Below are positions 7,716 to 15,735 of a DNA stretch of 17,852 bases, one piece after another. Positions within the stretch are counted from its first letter, which is position 1. Each line of letters opens with the position of its first letter. Source of the DNA: Prevotellaceae bacterium (GTDB taxonomy: Bacteria; Bacteroidota; Bacteroidia; Bacteroidales; Bacteroidaceae); NCBI GenBank assembly GCA_905371275.1, contig CAJPLH010000022.1, forward strand, positions 1 through 17,852. The letters run 5' to 3'. The position numbers were made by a program, and so were the translations under genes. The notes below the pieces were generated by a model. The model saw nothing but the letters and a program-made list of their open reading frames with translations, searched no databases and had not been told where the DNA came from.

Positions 7716-8990
7716 ATGCGTTCAACGACTTTTTCAATTCTCAAAGCACTAGCCATCATATTGGTTGTCCTTGCCCATGCCGCGGCACCTACCTATTTGT
7801 CTAGATTTGCATATATGGTAGGTGTGCCTGCATTCTTCGTACTTTCTGGCTTTTTCTTTCGTTGGGATAATTTAGAACGTCCTTCAGAGTTTATCGTTCG
7901 ACGGATAAAAAGACTCTATATCCCTTTCATCAAATGGGGAATTGTCTTGCTATTACTTCATAATTGGTTTTTCCAAATAGGTTTTCTCTCAGAAATTCAT
8001 GGAAACGCAGAAGGGGGTGTGACTCATCCCTATGGTTTGATAGAATCCATCCAACACCTTTGGAGCATGGCCTTCAATATGTCGGGCTACGATCCCTTTC
8101 TTGCTGGTGCTTTTTGGTTCTTTCGTTCTTTGCTCTTGGCCAATATCTCCTTTCTGTTACTCTTAAAAGCCAGTCGAAAGTTCAGTTTTCTCAAAAGTCC
8201 GATTTTGCAAACCACGAGCGTTGTGGCCTTAGCCTTTCTTTTGGCTTTGTGGCAAGCTGGAATGGGACTTCACATCACGGGAGTGGCTCAAGGAGGATAT
8301 AGAGAACTAATGGGCATTGTTCTGATTGGTATTGGTCTTTTATTGCGCCAACTAGAAGACAGTCCCCAAACAGGATTTTGGAAAAACTCCATCGTGATGT
8401 TTGCTGTCAGTTTAATTGTTTTACTAGTGTTGGTGTTTGTTTATCCCGTCTCTATGGCAGCGAAACCTGCTAGTATGCTTTCTGTTCTATTGCTTGCGCT
8501 TGCTGGTACGGCCTCCTTTGTGTGTCTGAGAGCCACTGCACAACTTGTAGAGAAATACTCCTCTAAATATAGTAAACACCTCCAGTTTATCGGAGAAAAC
8601 ACTCTGTCTATTTTGCTTTTCCACCTGATTGCTTTCAAACTCGTCAGCATGATTAAGGTGAGTGTTTACGGTTTGGACTGGGAAATGATAGGAGGACATC
8701 CCGTGGTTCAACACGAAGTTGGCGATTATTTTTGGATACTCTATGCGATTGTTGGTGTTTATATACCTCTTATTCCCATCGCGGTATGGAAAGTAGTAAA
8801 TGGTGAACACGAATTCAATCTGCTAAACCCCAAAGATTGGTTGCGCATTTTCGTTCGTATTGGAGTCATGACTTATCGAGGTTTCAGAGCAACCTTACGT
8901 GGCTTGTACAACTTCATAATCAACCTAGGAAAGAACATAAAGTTCATAGTTATCAAGATTTGGGAGACAACATCCCCCAAAGAGAACTAG
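7716..8990 (+). CDS. Acyltransferase-3-type integral membrane protein
   Basis: This is a 424-aa membrane protein of the acyltransferase 3 family, which moves acetyl or other acyl groups onto surface glycans, lipids or small molecules. The N-terminus has the family hallmark L-K-A-L-A-I-I-L-V-V-L-A-H21, followed by V-G-V-P-A-F-F-V-L-S-G-F-F-F-R-W. About ten hydrophobic segments span residues 8-370. The last 50 residues form a basic, partly amphipathic cytoplasmic-looking tail. I chose the ATG at 7716 because the open frame to its left begins only with TTG inside the kdsD end and adds residues unlike the family. The gap to kdsD is 53 bases, so it is probably in one transcript with kdsA and kdsD. 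That context makes lipopolysaccharide or another surface glycan a reasonable substrate, but this is inference. Confidence 0.85.
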   Translation: MRSTTFSILKALAIILVVLAHAAAPTYLSRFAYMVGVPAFFVLSGFFFRWDNLERPSEFIVRRIKRLYIPFIKWGIVLLLLHNWFFQIGFLSEIHGNAEGGVTHPYGLIESIQHLWSMAFNMSGYDPFLAGAFWFFRSLLLANISFLLLLKASRKFSFLKSPILQTTSVVALAFLLALWQAGMGLHITGVAQGGYRELMGIVLIGIGLLLRQLEDSPQTGFWKNSIVMFAVSLIVLLVLVFVYPVSMAAKPASMLSVLLLALAGTASFVCLRATAQLVEKYSSKYSKHLQFIGENTLSILLFHLIAFKLVSMIKVSVYGLDWEMIGGHPVVQHEVGDYFWILYAIVGVYIPLIPIAVWKVVNGEHEFNLLNPKDWLRIFVRIGVMTYRGFRATLRGLYNFIINLGKNIKFIVIKIWETTSPKEN

Positions 8991-9029
8991 TATAACATTA
9001 CACACAAGTACAGTTTTTTCAAGTACATC

Positions 9030-9060
9030 TTTGTATTTCTTTGAGAAATTGATACTTTTG
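9030..9060 (+). promoter_or_regulatory. aspS promoter, textbook Bacteroidetes form
   Basis: TTTG (9030-9033), a spacer of exactly 19 bases and TACTTTTG (9053-9060) match the Bacteroidetes primary sigma-factor consensus TTTG-N19-TAnnTTTG without mismatch. The predicted start of transcription is near 9066, leaving a 5' leader of about 100 bases before aspS. The 8991-9029 stretch shows no clear terminator for the acyltransferase transcript. Confidence 0.8.
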
Positions 9061-9163
9061 CATTATAATTCGGACAGATGGGTTTTAGCGTGTTGGTATA
9101 AAAAGCAATCCAACAAATAAAACACCATCTATCTCCTTACATAGCAACAAAATATACTCTACA

Positions 9164-10930
9164 ATGTATAGAACTCACAACTGTGGCGAACTACGCATCA
9201 GTGAAGTTGGCCAGAAAGTAACCCTCGCTGGTTGGGTGCAACGCACACGCAAAATGGGCGGAATGACTTTTGTTGATCTCCGTGACCGTTATGGCATTAC
9301 ACAACTTGTTTTTAACGAAGAAACAGACGCAGAACTATGCGCCCGTGCCAACAAACTTGGACGTGAATTTGTGGTGCAAGTGGAAGGTGTAGTGAATGAA
9401 CGCTACGCTAAGAACGATAAAATGCCTACGGGAGATGTGGAAATCATTGTTTCTACACTCAATGTACTTAATGCAAGCGAAGTTCCTCCTTTCACAATTG
9501 AAGAAAACACTGATGGTGGCGATGACTTGCGCATGAAATACCGCTATCTTGATTTGCGACGTGCTAATGTTCGCGCCAATCTTGAACTTCGCCATAAGTT
9601 TTGTCTTGCCGTTCGCGAATATCTCGACAATCTCGATTTCCTAGAAATTGAAACGCCAATCCTTGTTGGGTCTACTCCTGAAGGAGCTAGAGATTTTATC
9701 GTGCCCTCTCGTATGAATCCTGGACAGTTCTATGCGCTTCCTCAAAGTCCTCAAACATTGAAACAGCTTTTGATGGTTGCAGGAATGGACAGATACTTCC
9801 AAATTGTGAAGTGCTTCCGTGATGAAGACCTCCGCGCAGACAGACAACCTGAATTTACTCAGATTGACTGCGAAATGTCTTACGTAGAACAAGATGATAT
9901 CATCAATACTTTTGAAGGACTTACCAAATACCTCTTCAAGAAAGTGCGTAACTACGATTTGGGCGACGCTCCTTTCCTTCGTCTTTCATGGCACGAAGCG
10001 ATGCGCCGTTTTGGTAGCGACAAGCCCGATATGCGTTTTGGTATGGAGTTTGTTGAATTGATGGACGTCTTCAAAGGTAAGGGAGATTTTGCGGTCTTCA
10101 ATGATGCAGCCTACATTGGAGGTATCTGCGCTGAAGGTTGTGCATCCTACACCCGCAAACAAATAGACGAACTCACCAACTTTGTGAAATCACAACAAGT
10201 GGGCGCAAAAGGATTGGTATACGCACGAGTGGCCGAGGATGGCAGCGTAAAGAGTTCTGTTGATAAGTTTTATGCGCAAGAAACTCTCGAACAACTTCGC
10301 GACACTATGGGCGCAAAGGCTGGCGATCTCTTATTGATTCTCAGCGGTGACGACGCCAACAAAACACGCAAGCAACTTTGCGAACTTCGCCTTTTGATGG
10401 GTGAACGTCTTGGTCTAAGAGATAAGAATAAGTTTGCGTTGCTTTGGGTGGTTGATTTTCCAATGTTTGAATATAGCGAAGAAGAAGATCGCTTGATGGC
10501 TATGCACCATCCATTTACTTCTCCCAAGCCATCTGACATTGCCAAACTCGACACAAATCCTGCAGAGGTTTTGGCGGATGCCTACGATATGGTCTGCAAC
10601 GGTGTTGAAGTTGGTGGAGGTTCTATTCGTATTCACGACGCTGTGCTTCAAGCAAAGATTTTCAAAGTTCTTGGATTTACCCCCGAAAAGGCACAAGAAC
10701 AATTTGGTTTCTTGATGAACGCCTTCAAGTATGGTGCACCTCCTCACGGTGGTTTGGCTTATGGTCTTGACCGTTTCGTTAGTCTCTTTGCAGGTCTTGA
10801 TAGTATTCGCGACTGCATTGCATTCCCCAAAAACAATTCGGGTCGTGATGTTATGCTAGACGCTCCTTCTGTGGTTGACCAAAAGCAATTGGACGAACTG
10901 ATGCTTGATCTTCGTCCCATTCAGTCATAA
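9164..10930 (+). CDS. aspS: Aspartyl-tRNA synthetase
   Basis: AspRS charges tRNA-Asp with aspartate using ATP. This 588-aa protein is of the bacterial type. It has an N-terminal OB-fold anticodon-binding domain (about 1-105, with G-W-V-Q-R-T-R-K-M-G-G-M-T-F-V-D-L-R-D) and a class II catalytic core. A large bacterial insertion domain falls in about 280-420. Visible core motifs are motif 1 around F-L-E-I-E-T-P (159-165), E-G-A-R-D-F (173-178), the Q-S-P-Q segment (194-197), motif 2 F-R-D-E-D-L-R-A-D-R-Q-P-E-F-T-Q (218-233) and motif 3 G-L-A-Y-G-L-D-R-F (529-538 approx.). The length and all three motifs are intact. It has its own promoter and is closed by a hairpin terminator, so it is probably transcribed alone. 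Whether it also charges tRNA-Asn cannot be told here. Confidence 0.98.
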   Translation: MYRTHNCGELRISEVGQKVTLAGWVQRTRKMGGMTFVDLRDRYGITQLVFNEETDAELCARANKLGREFVVQVEGVVNERYAKNDKMPTGDVEIIVSTLNVLNASEVPPFTIEENTDGGDDLRMKYRYLDLRRANVRANLELRHKFCLAVREYLDNLDFLEIETPILVGSTPEGARDFIVPSRMNPGQFYALPQSPQTLKQLLMVAGMDRYFQIVKCFRDEDLRADRQPEFTQIDCEMSYVEQDDIINTFEGLTKYLFKKVRNYDLGDAPFLRLSWHEAMRRFGSDKPDMRFGMEFVELMDVFKGKGDFAVFNDAAYIGGICAEGCASYTRKQIDELTNFVKSQQVGAKGLVYARVAEDGSVKSSVDKFYAQETLEQLRDTMGAKAGDLLLILSGDDANKTRKQLCELRLLMGERLGLRDKNKFALLWVVDFPMFEYSEEEDRLMAMHHPFTSPKPSDIAKLDTNPAEVLADAYDMVCNGVEVGGGSIRIHDAVLQAKIFKVLGFTPEKAQEQFGFLMNAFKYGAPPHGGLAYGLDRFVSLFAGLDSIRDCIAFPKNNSGRDVMLDAPSVVDQKQLDELMLDLRPIQS

Positions 10931-10970
10931 CGCTATCTGATTAGAAAGCTTTCTATACATATTATATAAT

Positions 10971-10998
10971 AGCACCTCGGCACGTGCGTCGAGGTGCT
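10971..10998 (+). terminator. aspS terminator
   Basis: AGCACCTCG (10971-10979) pairs perfectly with CGAGGTGCT (10990-10998), with a ten-base loop, followed by TTATTAG. It starts 40 bases after the aspS stop and ends 16 bases before yicC, a good position for a rho-independent terminator. The T run is short. Confidence 0.75.
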
Positions 10999-11014
10999 TT
11001 ATTAGATATTTGCT

Positions 11015-11899
11015 ATGATTTATTCTATGACCGGCTATGGCAAAGCCGATGCCTCCTATAACGGAAAGAAAATCCATATAGAAGTCAAATCACTCAACAG
11101 TAAGAATCTAGACTTGAGCACACGCATCCCCTCGATTTATCGCGAGAAGGAAATGGATATTCGTAAACTCGTGGCAGGAGAACTAGAGCGTGGTAAAATT
11201 GAATTGACTATTTGGTGTGAAAAAGGAACTGAACAAGCGGGATTAACCATAAATCCCTCGGCAGTGGCTTCCTATCTGCAGCAAATGCAGACAATCAGTA
11301 TCGAAACTCCTGGTTTGGCTATGCCCAATCCCTCTGAGTTGTGGAACATTCTTGTGCGCCTTCCCGAACTGACACAAGCTGCTTCACTCGAAACTGTGTC
11401 TGAGGAAGAATGGTCTGTTGTATCTACAGCTCTTTCTCAAGCCATCCATCAACTCAAGGATTTCCGTCGCCAAGAAGGAGAAGCTCTTGCTCAAAAGTTC
11501 CTCAGCAACATTGATAGCATTGAGCTGTTGATGAAGAGCATTGAACCTTTTGAAAAGAGCCGTGTTGAGAAGATTAAAACCCGCCTAGAAGAGCGCATTG
11601 CCGAGCTTCCCAATCTTGATATTGACAAGAGTCGTTTAGAGCAGGAACTCATTTACTACATTGAAAAACTAGATATCAACGAAGAAAAGCAACGCTTGAC
11701 CAACCATCTCGCCTATTTTCGTGAAACACTCGCAGGAGCACACGGACAAGGTAAGAAGCTAGGATTTATTGCTCAAGAGATGGGACGTGAAATCAACACA
11801 ACTGGTTCCAAGAGCAATCAAGCAGAAATGCAAAATATCGTAGTGAAGATGAAAGACGAACTAGAACAAATCAAGGAGCAAGTGCTTAATGTACTGTAA
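11015..11899 (+). CDS. yicC: YicC/YloC-family endoribonuclease
   Basis: YicC-family proteins are endoribonucleases linked in E. coli to small-RNA turnover. The 294-aa length matches the family. The N-terminal signature M-I-Y-S-M-T-G-Y-G-K-A is present, followed by the G-K-K-I-H-I-E-V-K-S-L-N-S-K-N-L-D-L segment of the YicC N-domain. The C-terminal half holds R-L-E-Q-E-L-I-Y-Y-I-E-K-L-D-I-N-E-E, the G-K-K-L-G-F-I-A-Q-E-M-G-R-E-I-N-T segment and a terminal coiled region (E-L-E-Q-I-K-E-Q-V), all typical. It begins just after the aspS terminator and precedes gmk by 59 bases on the same strand; the yicC-gmk pairing is common in bacteria. A TATTTG-like string just before the ATG is too close to be a normal promoter, so the promoter is not located. 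Confidence 0.93.
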   Translation: MIYSMTGYGKADASYNGKKIHIEVKSLNSKNLDLSTRIPSIYREKEMDIRKLVAGELERGKIELTIWCEKGTEQAGLTINPSAVASYLQQMQTISIETPGLAMPNPSELWNILVRLPELTQAASLETVSEEEWSVVSTALSQAIHQLKDFRRQEGEALAQKFLSNIDSIELLMKSIEPFEKSRVEKIKTRLEERIAELPNLDIDKSRLEQELIYYIEKLDINEEKQRLTNHLAYFRETLAGAHGQGKKLGFIAQEMGREINTTGSKSNQAEMQNIVVKMKDELEQIKEQVLNVL

Positions 11900-11958
11900 T
11901 TCGGAGACTTCTCTTTGTTTTTTCTTTGTTTCATCATCTATTATCAAGTTTATTCCCA

Positions 11959-12525
11959 ATGACAAAAGTAATCGTCTTTTCGGCTCCCTCTGGATCTGGT
12001 AAAAGCACCCTAGTACAACATCTTATTGAACGAGGGTTGAATCTTCATTTCTCAATTAGTGCCACAAGTCGCCCTCCACGTGGCCAAGAACAAAATGGAG
12101 TTGAGTATTTTTTCATAACTCCTGACGAGTTTCGGGCACATATCGAAGCTGGCGACTTTCTAGAATATGAGGAAGTATATACCGATCGTTACTACGGCAC
12201 ATTAACTTCTCAAGTTGAAAGCCAACTTGCGGCAGGAGAAAATGTGATTTGCGACATTGATGTCAAAGGCGGTGTCAATGTCAAGCAACATTATGGTGAG
12301 CGTTGTCTCTCCGTTTTCATTCAACCTCCTTCAGTTGAAGTCCTAAAAGCACGTTTAGAACACAGAGGAACGGAAACTCCCGAAGCAATTCAAATGCGCT
12401 TAGACAAGGCAGAGTATGAAATGAGTTTTGCATCGCAATTTGATAAAATCATCATCAACGATGATTTAGAGACCGCAAAAGCGGAAATCTATAAAGTGGT
12501 GGGCGATTTCATCAATGAGGAATAA
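11959..12525 (+). CDS. gmk: Guanylate kinase
   Basis: Gmk phosphorylates GMP to GDP with ATP and is essential for GTP, dGTP and (p)ppGpp pools. The P-loop A-P-S-G-S-G-K-S-T sits at residues 9-17. The GMP-binding region follows: S-A-T-S-R-P-P-R then G-V-E-Y-F-F, E-Y-E-E-V-Y and Y-Y-G-T. Then comes the I-C-D-I-D-V-K-G-G core strand. The product is 188 aa, normal for the family. I chose the ATG at 11959 rather than the in-frame ATG at 11926, because the latter adds eleven residues before the beta-strand leading to the P-loop, which family members do not have. It is probably co-transcribed with yicC. Confidence 0.96.
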   Translation: MTKVIVFSAPSGSGKSTLVQHLIERGLNLHFSISATSRPPRGQEQNGVEYFFITPDEFRAHIEAGDFLEYEEVYTDRYYGTLTSQVESQLAAGENVICDIDVKGGVNVKQHYGERCLSVFIQPPSVEVLKARLEHRGTETPEAIQMRLDKAEYEMSFASQFDKIIINDDLETAKAEIYKVVGDFINEE

Positions 12526-12650
12526 AGAATCCGTTTGCTGCATTCTTCTTTAGAAATTAAGCCCAACGATTATTCTTCTTAGGTACATCTTTGGTGCTTT
12601 GTTGTTCTCCCTATCCCACCCAACAGCTAATAATTTTCATTTTACGTATT

Positions 12651-12881
12651 ATGATCGGAAGCATTATTCTTGGCTTAGTAGCAGGCTACATTGCCAACGT
12701 AATTCAAAAAGGTAAAGGACAGGGCTGCCTTATCAATTTGGTTCTAGGTATCGTCGGGGGCGTTGTCGGCAACATACTCTTCGGCATCGTAGGTTTTTCT
12801 TCTAATAGTTTTATTGGAGAGTTAATTTGTTCAGTAGTTGGTGCCTTAGTTATCCTCTGGCTTGTAGCCAAACTGAAATAA
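12651..12881 (+). CDS. GlsB/YeaQ/YmgE-family small membrane protein
   Basis: This 76-aa Gly-rich hydrophobic protein matches the transglycosylase-associated family: M-I-G-S-I-I-L-G-L-V-A-G-Y-I-A-N at the start, then a short basic loop (Q-K-G-K-G-Q-G), the segment L-V-L-G-I-V-G-G-V-V-G-N-I-L-F-G, and a third hydrophobic helix ending L-W-L-V-A-K-L-K. Three membrane helices are expected. Members are often stress-induced, and their biochemical role is unknown despite the family name. I chose the ATG at 12651, which gives the family's usual start; the longer frame from 12591 adds an unrelated Cys-rich leader. It is 125 bases after gmk, with no clear promoter seen, and is closed by a strong hairpin. 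Confidence 0.87.
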   Translation: MIGSIILGLVAGYIANVIQKGKGQGCLINLVLGIVGGVVGNILFGIVGFSSNSFIGELICSVVGALVILWLVAKLK

Positions 12882-12884
12882 AGA

Positions 12885-12935
12885 AACACATTGCTCCTTT
12901 CCTACTAAATGATAGTGAGAAAGGAGCAATGTGTT
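12885..12935. terminator. Bidirectional terminator between two converging genes
   Basis: A perfect 17-bp inverted repeat (12885-12901 and 12919-12935) surrounds a 17-base loop that can itself form a small ACTA/TAGT stem. It lies just after the GlsB-like stop and just beyond the stop of the GH73 gene on the other strand. T-rich sequence follows on the minus strand and a shorter one on the plus strand, so it can serve both. Confidence 0.85.
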
Positions 12936-12967
12936 GTTTAACGAAAAGACAAAAAAGAACATTCTAC

Positions 12968-13873
12968 CTAGCGCAATAAAAGTGACGCTCCCACTTCGGG
13001 AACATAAGTAGGAGGTAGATTATTCCACTTATATAGCTTTGTCATTTTAATGCCATAGCGCTGAGCGATGCTGTACATAGATTCGCCAGCAGCAACAATA
13101 TGGTAGGTCTCGCGGATGGACTTCGCTACTCTACTCTTCTTTTTCGTAAGAAAAACAACCTCTCCACGAGATAATTCGTAGTATTTATCTACTTCGTTGT
13201 ATTTTCGAAGCTTGCGTTCTGAAATCCCCATATCGCGAGCAATACTCTCAAAAGAATCTCCTGCGCCTACTATTACATAAACTAAATCGTTGCAAATGTA
13301 AAGCCGACGCGCCACAGATTCTGCTTTACGCTCCACGACGCGTTGGAAAACATTCTCAGCCACGTGCTCATAACGATCATATTGCGCCAAATCGTAACGC
13401 TCAATTACACCGATGAGTAGCTCAGCATATTTAGGATTTGTGGCATACCCACAGTTCTTCAGTCCATATGCCCATCCTTTGTAATCATTAGGAGCTAAAG
13501 CAAACAGAGAACTATAGCGTTTGCGGCCAGTCAAAAAGAGGGAATGATCCTCAAAACTTTCGGCTGCAGAATTATATTTTCTGAATTGCTCATTAGGGGC
13601 ATCATCTGTGCGCAACACAAATGGCCCCGTCCAACTTCCCCCCGTCTTAATTCCAAAATGATTGTTTGCAGTCGTCGCTAATAAGGAGCTGCCTGCACTA
13701 CTCTCCAAAAGGCCTTGCGCCAAAGTGATGCTCGCAGGAATGCGATAACGCAACATCTGGTCTATCGCCATTGATTTATAAGTTTCAATATACTGTCGAT
13801 AGGCCTCAGTCTGAGCAAATACAGAAAAGATACTCAGACAAAATAAAGCGCAAGATAATAGAAATCGATGCAT
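12968..13873 (-). CDS. Secreted glucosaminidase (GH73) with two LysM-like repeats
   Basis: This 301-aa protein should cleave the glycan chains of peptidoglycan in the periplasm or at the cell wall. Residues 1-20 form a signal peptide ending V-F-A, with cleavage before Gln21. The catalytic GH73/LYZ2-type domain spans about 25-165, with L-A-Q-G-L-L-E-S-S-A-G placing the probable acid Glu at 57, N-N-H-F-G-I-K at 70-76 and Y-A-T-N-P-K-Y-A-E-L-L near 143-153. Two LysM-type segments follow: about 198-243 (V-I-V-G-A-G-D-S-F-E-S-I-A, divergent) and 257-301 (Y-H-I-V-A-A-G-E-S-M-Y-S-I-A-Q-R-Y-G-I), which should bind peptidoglycan. The downstream end faces the bidirectional terminator. A good promoter lies 19-51 bases upstream. 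It is probably a house-keeping autolysin used in growth or cell separation; the substrate bond is inferred from the family. Confidence 0.92.
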   Translation of the reverse strand: MHRFLLSCALFCLSIFSVFAQTEAYRQYIETYKSMAIDQMLRYRIPASITLAQGLLESSAGSSLLATTANNHFGIKTGGSWTGPFVLRTDDAPNEQFRKYNSAAESFEDHSLFLTGRKRYSSLFALAPNDYKGWAYGLKNCGYATNPKYAELLIGVIERYDLAQYDRYEHVAENVFQRVVERKAESVARRLYICNDLVYVIVGAGDSFESIARDMGISERKLRKYNEVDKYYELSRGEVVFLTKKKSRVAKSIRETYHIVAAGESMYSIAQRYGIKMTKLYKWNNLPPTYVPEVGASLLLR

Positions 13874-13891
13874 ACAATAAGTCTTTTGCTA

Positions 13892-13924
13892 CAAAGTTAC
13901 GATTTTTCGAAGAAGCTGAACAAA
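13892..13924 (-). promoter_or_regulatory. Promoter of the GH73 gene
   Basis: On the minus strand TTTG (13924-13921), a 21-base spacer and TAACTTTG (13899-13892) match the Bacteroidetes consensus; the spacer is two bases longer than the optimum. The start codon is 18 bases after the -7 element, so the leader would be very short. Confidence 0.65.
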
Positions 13925-13938
13925 CTCTTGCTGGTAAA

Positions 13939-13966
13939 ATATGCAAAGCAAGCACTATATGCAAAG
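13939..13966. repeat. Two 10-base direct repeats upstream of the GH73 promoter
   Basis: ATATGCAAAG occurs at 13939-13948 and 13957-13966, start to start 18 bases. They lie just upstream of the -33 element of the GH73 promoter on its minus strand. An activator or repressor site is possible, but chance cannot be excluded in this AT-rich stretch. The remaining sequence of the 13874-14124 gap shows no gene or convincing fumC terminator. Confidence 0.3.
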
Positions 13967-14124
13967 AAATGAAACGGAACTTCACTCAAATTGCAGTGCA
14001 AACAAAAATAGCTTCCCCAAAAGGCGACTTTGTCTGAGATATTATATGAATGCCTGCAGTCGTCTTCTGGGAAAGCAAAGTAAAAAAAGAGTACGCGTAA
14101 TAAACCGCCTAGAGAAACGAAGAA

Positions 14125-15522
14125 CTAGTTGAGCGGATGTGTCATATCTTCAGGACGTACCCATTTATCGAAATCTTCAGCCGTAACGTAGCCCAAACGC
14201 ACAGCTTCTTCTTTCAATGTGGTTCCATTCTTATGCGCAGTTTGAGCAATCTCCGCAGCCTTGTAATAGCCGATTTTGGTGTTGAGAGCAGTGACAAGCA
14301 TCAAACTATTATTGAGCAATTCCTTAATACGAGGATGATTAGGCTCAATACCCTCTACGAGATGCTCTGTAAATGAAACGGCAGCATCACCCAAAAGTTG
14401 AGCACTATGTAGGAAGTTAGCTGCCATCACAGGTTTGAAAACATTTAATTCGAAATGTCCTTGCATACCGCCAACAGCAATGGCTGCATCATTGCCAATC
14501 ACTTGCGCGCACACCATGGTCAAAGCCTCAGCTTGCGTTGGATTTACCTTACCAGGCATAATTGAAGAGCCGGGTTCATTTGCTGGGATAATTATTTCGC
14601 CGATTCCACTGCGTGGACCAGAAGCAAGCAAACGAATATCGTTGGCAATCTTATTCAGAGAAACAGCCACTTGTTTCAAAGCCCCGTGAGTTTCTACCAC
14701 AGCATCGTGTGCTGCAAGAGCTTCAAACTTATTTTCAGCCGTTACAAAAGGAAGACCAGTAAATTCTGCAATGAAACGCGCAACGGTTACATCATAATCT
14801 TTAGGCGTATTGAGCCCCGTTCCGACTGCTGTACCTCCCAAAGCCAACTCTGAGAGATGTGGCAAAGTGTGTTCGATAGCGCGAATGCCATGAGCTACTT
14901 GCGCTGCATATCCACTGAACTCTTGTCCCAAAGTCAAAGGAGTAGCATCCATTAAATGCGTTCTACCAATCTTCACCACGTCCTTCATTGCTTCTGCTTT
15001 GGCAGCAAGCGCAGTTTGCAGTTTGCGTAAGCCAGGAAGGGTCACTTCAACTACTTTTTTGTAGCAAGCAATATGCATTCCGGTAGGGAAGGTGTCGTTA
15101 GAAGACTGTGATTTGTTTACGTCATCGTTGGGCTGCAAAGTCTTCTCTCCTTCACCAATGACTTTTCCAGCCAATTGATGAGCACGATTTGCAATCACTT
15201 CATTGACATTCATATTGCTTTGCGTGCCAGAGCCCGTTTGCCAAATCACCAGAGGGAACTGTTCGTTCAACTTTCCTGCAAGAATTTCATCGCAAACCTG
15301 CGCGATGAGATCACGTTTTTCAAGAGGGAGAACGCCCAAAGCGTGATTAGCATAAGCAGCACCTTTTTTGAGATAGGCAAAACCTTCAATGATTTCGTGC
15401 GGCATAGAAGCAGGAACACCAATTTTGAAATTGTTGCGAGAGCGTTCTGTTTGTGCACCCCAAAGTTTGTCGGCAGGTACTTTCACCTCGCCAAGGGTGT
15501 CTTTCTCAATGCGATATTCCAT
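14125..15522 (-). CDS. fumC: Class II fumarate hydratase
   Basis: FumC interconverts fumarate and malate in the TCA cycle and in the fumarate-reduction branch, without an iron-sulfur cluster. The 465-aa length and all signatures match: G-S-G-T-Q-S-N-M-N-V-N-E-V (97-109), S-Q-S-S-N-D-T-F-P-T-G (138-148), G-R-T-H-L-M-D-A-T-P-L (186-196) and G-S-S-I-M-P-G-K-V-N-P (318-328). His189 and Ser319 align with catalytic His188 and Ser318 of the E. coli enzyme. It is strictly class II, unlike the iron-sulfur class I enzyme. It has its own promoter just left of the tRNA terminator and is alone in its transcript as far as can be seen. Related lyases (aspartase, argininosuccinate lyase) share the fold, but the length and motif spacing fit FumC. 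Confidence 0.96.
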   Translation of the reverse strand: MEYRIEKDTLGEVKVPADKLWGAQTERSRNNFKIGVPASMPHEIIEGFAYLKKGAAYANHALGVLPLEKRDLIAQVCDEILAGKLNEQFPLVIWQTGSGTQSNMNVNEVIANRAHQLAGKVIGEGEKTLQPNDDVNKSQSSNDTFPTGMHIACYKKVVEVTLPGLRKLQTALAAKAEAMKDVVKIGRTHLMDATPLTLGQEFSGYAAQVAHGIRAIEHTLPHLSELALGGTAVGTGLNTPKDYDVTVARFIAEFTGLPFVTAENKFEALAAHDAVVETHGALKQVAVSLNKIANDIRLLASGPRSGIGEIIIPANEPGSSIMPGKVNPTQAEALTMVCAQVIGNDAAIAVGGMQGHFELNVFKPVMAANFLHSAQLLGDAAVSFTEHLVEGIEPNHPRIKELLNNSLMLVTALNTKIGYYKAAEIAQTAHKNGTTLKEEAVRLGYVTAEDFDKWVRPEDMTHPLN

Positions 15523-15550
15523 AATTTATGGTTTTAGAATGTGCGATAAT

Positions 15551-15574
15551 GAAGATCGAAGTCTACAAATCTTC
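15551..15574 (-). other. Small hairpin in the fumC leader
   Basis: GAAGAT (15551-15556) pairs with ATCTTC (15569-15574), and an overlapping CGAAG/CTTCG pairing is possible. It lies in the predicted fumC 5' leader just after the expected transcription start. It may only affect mRNA stability. Confidence 0.3.
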
Positions 15575-15606
15575 GAAAGATAGCAGGTTGGGAGTTTTCA
15601 GGCAAA
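15575..15606 (-). promoter_or_regulatory. Likely fumC promoter
   Basis: On the minus strand TTTG (15606-15603), a 20-base spacer and TATCTTTC (15582-15575) match the Bacteroidetes consensus except for the last base of the -7 element. The -33 element lies only four bases from the upstream terminator hairpin. A leader of about 45 bases is predicted. Confidence 0.55.
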
Positions 15607-15610
15607 CAAC

Positions 15611-15640
15611 AAAGGCGACTGAGTTGCCTCAGTCGCCTTT
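15611..15640 (-). terminator. Terminator downstream of tRNA-Pro
   Basis: A perfect 13-bp stem (15611-15623 with 15628-15640) with a TTGC loop starts with AAA and ends with TTT, as in an intrinsic terminator. On the minus strand it follows the proline tRNA by about 95 bases and precedes the fumC promoter, insulating the two. The tail after it on the minus strand is only modestly T-rich. Confidence 0.8.
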
Positions 15641-15735
15641 AGTATGAGATAGAAAATCGATGGAGACAATGTCGCAGTAGAACTTTCTAGAAGTCTATTG
15701 CTGTCTGCCTATGTCCTTCGATTAAGATAAATGCG

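Noticed and set aside
13771..14132. Two overlapping plus-strand frames in the gap between the GH73 gene and fumC
   Set aside because: They have no family likeness, overlap the GH73 start and promoter antisense, and have unusual low-complexity composition.
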